This document shows positions 31,938-33,987 of a stretch of DNA of 33,987 bases, in pieces (the first letter of the stretch is position 1; the number at the start of each line of letters is the position of its first letter). The position numbers and the translations under genes were made by a program. The stretch covers positions 1 through 33,987 of the forward strand of contig JAFGJX010000066.1 of NCBI GenBank assembly GCA_016928865.1, written 5' to 3'. The notes below the pieces were generated by a model, which did no database searches, was not told the origin of the DNA, and saw only the letters and a program-made list of their open reading frames with translations. Source of the DNA: Spirochaetota bacterium. GTDB taxonomy: Bacteria; Spirochaetota; UBA4802; UBA5550.

Positions 31938-33491
31938 TCAGCGCAGGGTGTCGGGGTTGAAGAGATCGTCGCCCGCAATGGCGCGGACAAGCGATTCAAT
32001 GTCACCGTCCATCGGCCGGTCGGTGATGACGGGACCGGCCAGCGACCGCACCCGGCGGACGATCTCGGCGATGCGCGGGCGGGCATTGACGTTGCCCCGT
32101 ATCTCGCATGCCTGCGCAGCGGCAAGGAGGTGTATCGCCGTCACCCGCTCGAGCAGCACGCAGACGCGGGCCGCGTCGCGCGCGCCGATGGTCCCCATGC
32201 TCACCTTGTCCTGATTGTGCGATTCAGTCGAGCGCGAGAAGGAGGCCGCCGGCATGGTCGCCTTGAGCGCTTCCGCGGTCAGGGCCGACGAGGATATCGA
32301 CATCGCCTTGAAGCCGTGGTTGTACATCGCCTCGTCGCCGGGCGTACGCACCAGGTCCGCCGGAAGGCCCCGGTTTACGTGCGGATCGACCATCAGGGCG
32401 ATCTGGCGGTCAGACATGTCCGCCGCGGAAGCGAGCGCCGATTTGAGAGCGTCCATGGCGAATACGATATGGCCGCCGTAGAAGTTGCCGCCCATGAGGA
32501 CAGCGCCGGAGTCCGGGTCTATCAGGGGGTTGTCGTTGGCGCTGTTGGCCTCGATCTGCACCCAGCGCGTTATCCATTCCAGCGCGTCGTGCAGGACACC
32601 CAGTACCTGGGGCGAACAGCGGAGCGAATAGGGGTCCTGGAGTGTTTCAAGCGTCATGGCCGCAAGTCGGTCCGCGCTCTCTTTCGTCTGGAGCAGTTCC
32701 GCTATTTTTCTGGCGACGTATTCCTGGCCGGGATGCGGTTTCGCCTTTGCGATAACCGGGTCGTAGTGGTGGGCATTGCCCATGAGCGCGTGAATGGAGA
32801 GCGCGGTGGCGGACAGGGACGCGTTTAATACCCTGCGGGCCCGGTCAATGACAATGGCGGATATTCCGGTCATCGTTGAAGTGCCATTTATTATGGCGAG
32901 CGGCTCTTTGGGAAGAAATTCGTAGGGTTCAATTCCCGCCAGGTTCAGGGCATCGGCCGCCGGCATCCGCTTTCCATTATAAAAGACCTCCCGTTCGCCC
33001 CTGAGCGCCGCGGCCACATAAGACATGGGAGTCAGGTCTCCGGAAGCGCCGACAGAGCCTTCGCACGGCACCACAGGGGTAATGCCCAGGTTAAGAAATT
33101 CCGCCAGGCGGGTGATGAGATCGATCGAGACCCCGGAATAGCCGCGGGAAAAACAGAGGATGCGGGTCATCATCGCGGCACGGGTTTCCGGAATGCTGAT
33201 CGGCTCGCCGGTTCCGCAGCCGTGAAAATTGATCAGGTTGGAGCCGTTTTTTATGGCGACCTCTCTGGCCATACGCTTGCCGCACGATTTTCCGTACCCG
33301 GTATTCACGCCATAGACCGGCACGCCGTTCTCGAGGGCGGCCATCAGCTTTTCGCGAGACGTATTGACTCTCCCGATATACTCGGGAAGGGCGCCGATCG
33401 TCACACGCTTCGTGCCGTACGCCACTTCCAGTATGTCATCAAGCGACAGCTCCTGGCCGTTGATGACGATTTCATTGCTCTGGATGTTCAT
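31938..33491 (-). CDS. Aromatic amino acid ammonia-lyase (HAL/PAL/TAL superfamily, PAL/TAL-like site)
   Basis: The protein has 517 residues. The MIO cofactor tripeptide Ala149-Ser150-Gly151 sits in GSVGASGDLTPMSY, with Tyr60 in VYGVNTGYG and the fold intact to the C-terminus. Histidase usually has Ser-His at the selectivity pair and NQEDHVSM near the end. Here the pair is Phe89-His90 (NLINFHGCGTG) and the second motif is NQDKVSMG (426-433), without the histidine-binding glutamate. That is the PAL/TAL style, so the product is probably cinnamate or 4-coumarate, the starter of aryl polyenes, rather than urocanate. No hutU, hutI or other histidine-use genes are near. It is the first gene of the five-gene operon with a good promoter upstream. 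The exact substrate is inferred. Confidence 0.85.
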   Translation of the reverse strand: MNIQSNEIVINGQELSLDDILEVAYGTKRVTIGALPEYIGRVNTSREKLMAALENGVPVYGVNTGYGKSCGKRMAREVAIKNGSNLINFHGCGTGEPISIPETRAAMMTRILCFSRGYSGVSIDLITRLAEFLNLGITPVVPCEGSVGASGDLTPMSYVAAALRGEREVFYNGKRMPAADALNLAGIEPYEFLPKEPLAIINGTSTMTGISAIVIDRARRVLNASLSATALSIHALMGNAHHYDPVIAKAKPHPGQEYVARKIAELLQTKESADRLAAMTLETLQDPYSLRCSPQVLGVLHDALEWITRWVQIEANSANDNPLIDPDSGAVLMGGNFYGGHIVFAMDALKSALASAADMSDRQIALMVDPHVNRGLPADLVRTPGDEAMYNHGFKAMSISSSALTAEALKATMPAASFSRSTESHNQDKVSMGTIGARDAARVCVLLERVTAIHLLAAAQACEIRGNVNARPRIAEIVRRVRSLAGPVITDRPMDGDIESLVRAIAGDDLFNPDTLR

Positions 33492-33509
33492 CAGTATATG
33501 TTCCGGTAC

Positions 33510-33522
33510 CTGTTTGAAACAG
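33510..33522. promoter_or_regulatory. Candidate operator in the lyase operon leader
   Basis: CTGTTT-G-AAACAG is a perfect 13-base palindrome just downstream of the predicted start of transcription and about 20 bases before the lyase ATG. That is a typical place for a repressor to block the operon. No regulator gene is in the window. Confidence 0.35.
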
Positions 33523-33541
33523 CATGAAAACAGACCTATTC

Positions 33542-33569
33542 GTTATTGAACGGTCGGCGTTTTTGTCAA
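33542..33569 (-). promoter_or_regulatory. Promoter of the ammonia-lyase operon
   Basis: On the minus strand a perfect TTGACA (33569-33564) and AATAAC (33547-33542, four of six) are 16 bases apart. The start would be near 33535, giving a leader of about 44 bases before the ATG at 33491. Confidence 0.6.
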
Positions 33570-33697
33570 GGTTTTTTTGTTGCGTTATTCTGCGCCGCCG
33601 TGAGTATCATTCTGAAGCGCCGGGTGACGATGTATGTTTCTTCCTGTTTGGCCGGACCGCGGAACGATCCGACGCGAAACATTTTCAGGAGTAAAAA

Positions 33698-33987
33698 GTG
33701 GGCCTGCTGAATACAATAGCGGAATGGTCCGCGCGCACGGAATTTGCGCGAAAGGCCATCGAGGAACGGGCCGATCTCGGACCCTTCAGGGAGAGCCCGT
33801 CCCCACGCGTGATCTTCGGAATCTTTTTAATGGGCTTCAGCTATGTTATCGGCTGGCCGGCGGTCGCCCTTTTCGGGGTTCTGTCGATCTGGCTCCGCGA
33901 GCCGCTCATTGTCATCATCGGCGGGCCGGTCATATACGGGATCTCGCACCTGGTGTTTCTCGCCGGCCTCTACTGCGCCGGCGCCCG
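33698..33987 (+). CDS. Membrane protein of unknown function (3' end outside the window)
   Basis: The GTG at 33698 follows AGGAG (33687-33691) by 6 bases and opens a frame that runs to the window edge (about 96 residues). After a ~30-residue charged, probably cytoplasmic head (EWSARTEFARKAIEERADLG), two or more membrane segments follow (VIFGIFLMGFSYVIGWPAVA, IVIIGGPVIYGISHLVFLAG). I do not recognise the family. It is divergent from the ammonia-lyase operon and may share its control region. Confidence 0.65.
   Translation, partial: MGLLNTIAEWSARTEFARKAIEERADLGPFRESPSPRVIFGIFLMGFSYVIGWPAVALFGVLSIWLREPLIVIIGGPVIYGISHLVFLAGLYCAGA

Noticed and set aside
31916..32125. N-terminal extension of the UPF0158 protein
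   Set aside because: It lies inside the ammonia-lyase gene in another frame and has a shadow-like composition.
31857..32828. Open frame of 323 residues on the plus strand
   Set aside because: Antisense to the ammonia-lyase, with Arg/Gly/His-rich composition typical of the complement of a GC-rich gene.

Overview
This window looks like a chromosomal segment of a diderm (Gram-negative type) bacterium with GC-rich, tightly packed genes. The evidence for two membranes is an outer-membrane lipoprotein-sorting (LolA-like) protein, a beta-barrel ending in phenylalanine, lipoproteins, and an LpxL-type acyltransferase. The gene mix (single-chain acetyl-CoA-carboxylase-like protein, K+-dependent membrane pyrophosphatase, Delta-60 repeat lipoprotein, DAK2-DegV fusion) would fit a Spirochaetota or deltaproteobacterial-type (Desulfobacterota/Myxococcota) genome. 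No marker gene here decides this, so the lineage is inference. I saw no rRNA, tRNA, CRISPR array, prophage or intact insertion sequence.

Left part (1-8.5 kb): the 3' end of a LolA-like lipoprotein-sorting gene is coupled to a beta-barrel gene. An AT-rich, probably imported FkbM methyltransferase follows on the minus strand. Next come a lipoprotein with two Ig-like domains and a seven-bladed Delta-60 propeller, a cysteine-rich iron-sulfur protein, and a YfbK-type von Willebrand lipoprotein.

Middle (8.9-20.8 kb): a small unknown gene and a BtrH-like acyltransferase run convergent to a minus-strand operon. That operon encodes an ABC-2 exporter (ATPase and permease), an acyl carrier protein, a ketosynthase with a full catalytic triad, and a shortened ketosynthase-like partner lacking the active cysteine. 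Just upstream on the same strand is a 1948-residue biotin carboxylase / biotin carrier / carboxyltransferase polyprotein that could supply malonyl-CoA. Together these look like a compact acyl-chain assembly, transfer and export system.

Right part (20.9-33.9 kb): a small membrane protein, a K+-dependent (probably Na+-type) pyrophosphatase, an NhaD-like Na+/H+ antiporter with a UspA-type gene, and a PAS/HisKA_2 sensor kinase. Last is a five-gene minus-strand operon: an aromatic amino acid ammonia-lyase with PAL/TAL-like active-site residues, a UPF0158 protein, a fused DAK2-DegV protein, a GT2 glycosyltransferase and an LpxL-type acyltransferase. The lyase + GT2 + acyltransferase set recalls aryl-polyene clusters, and the ketosynthase/ACP/carboxylase block 13 kb away may be its chain-building partner. 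A divergent membrane-protein gene begins at the right edge.
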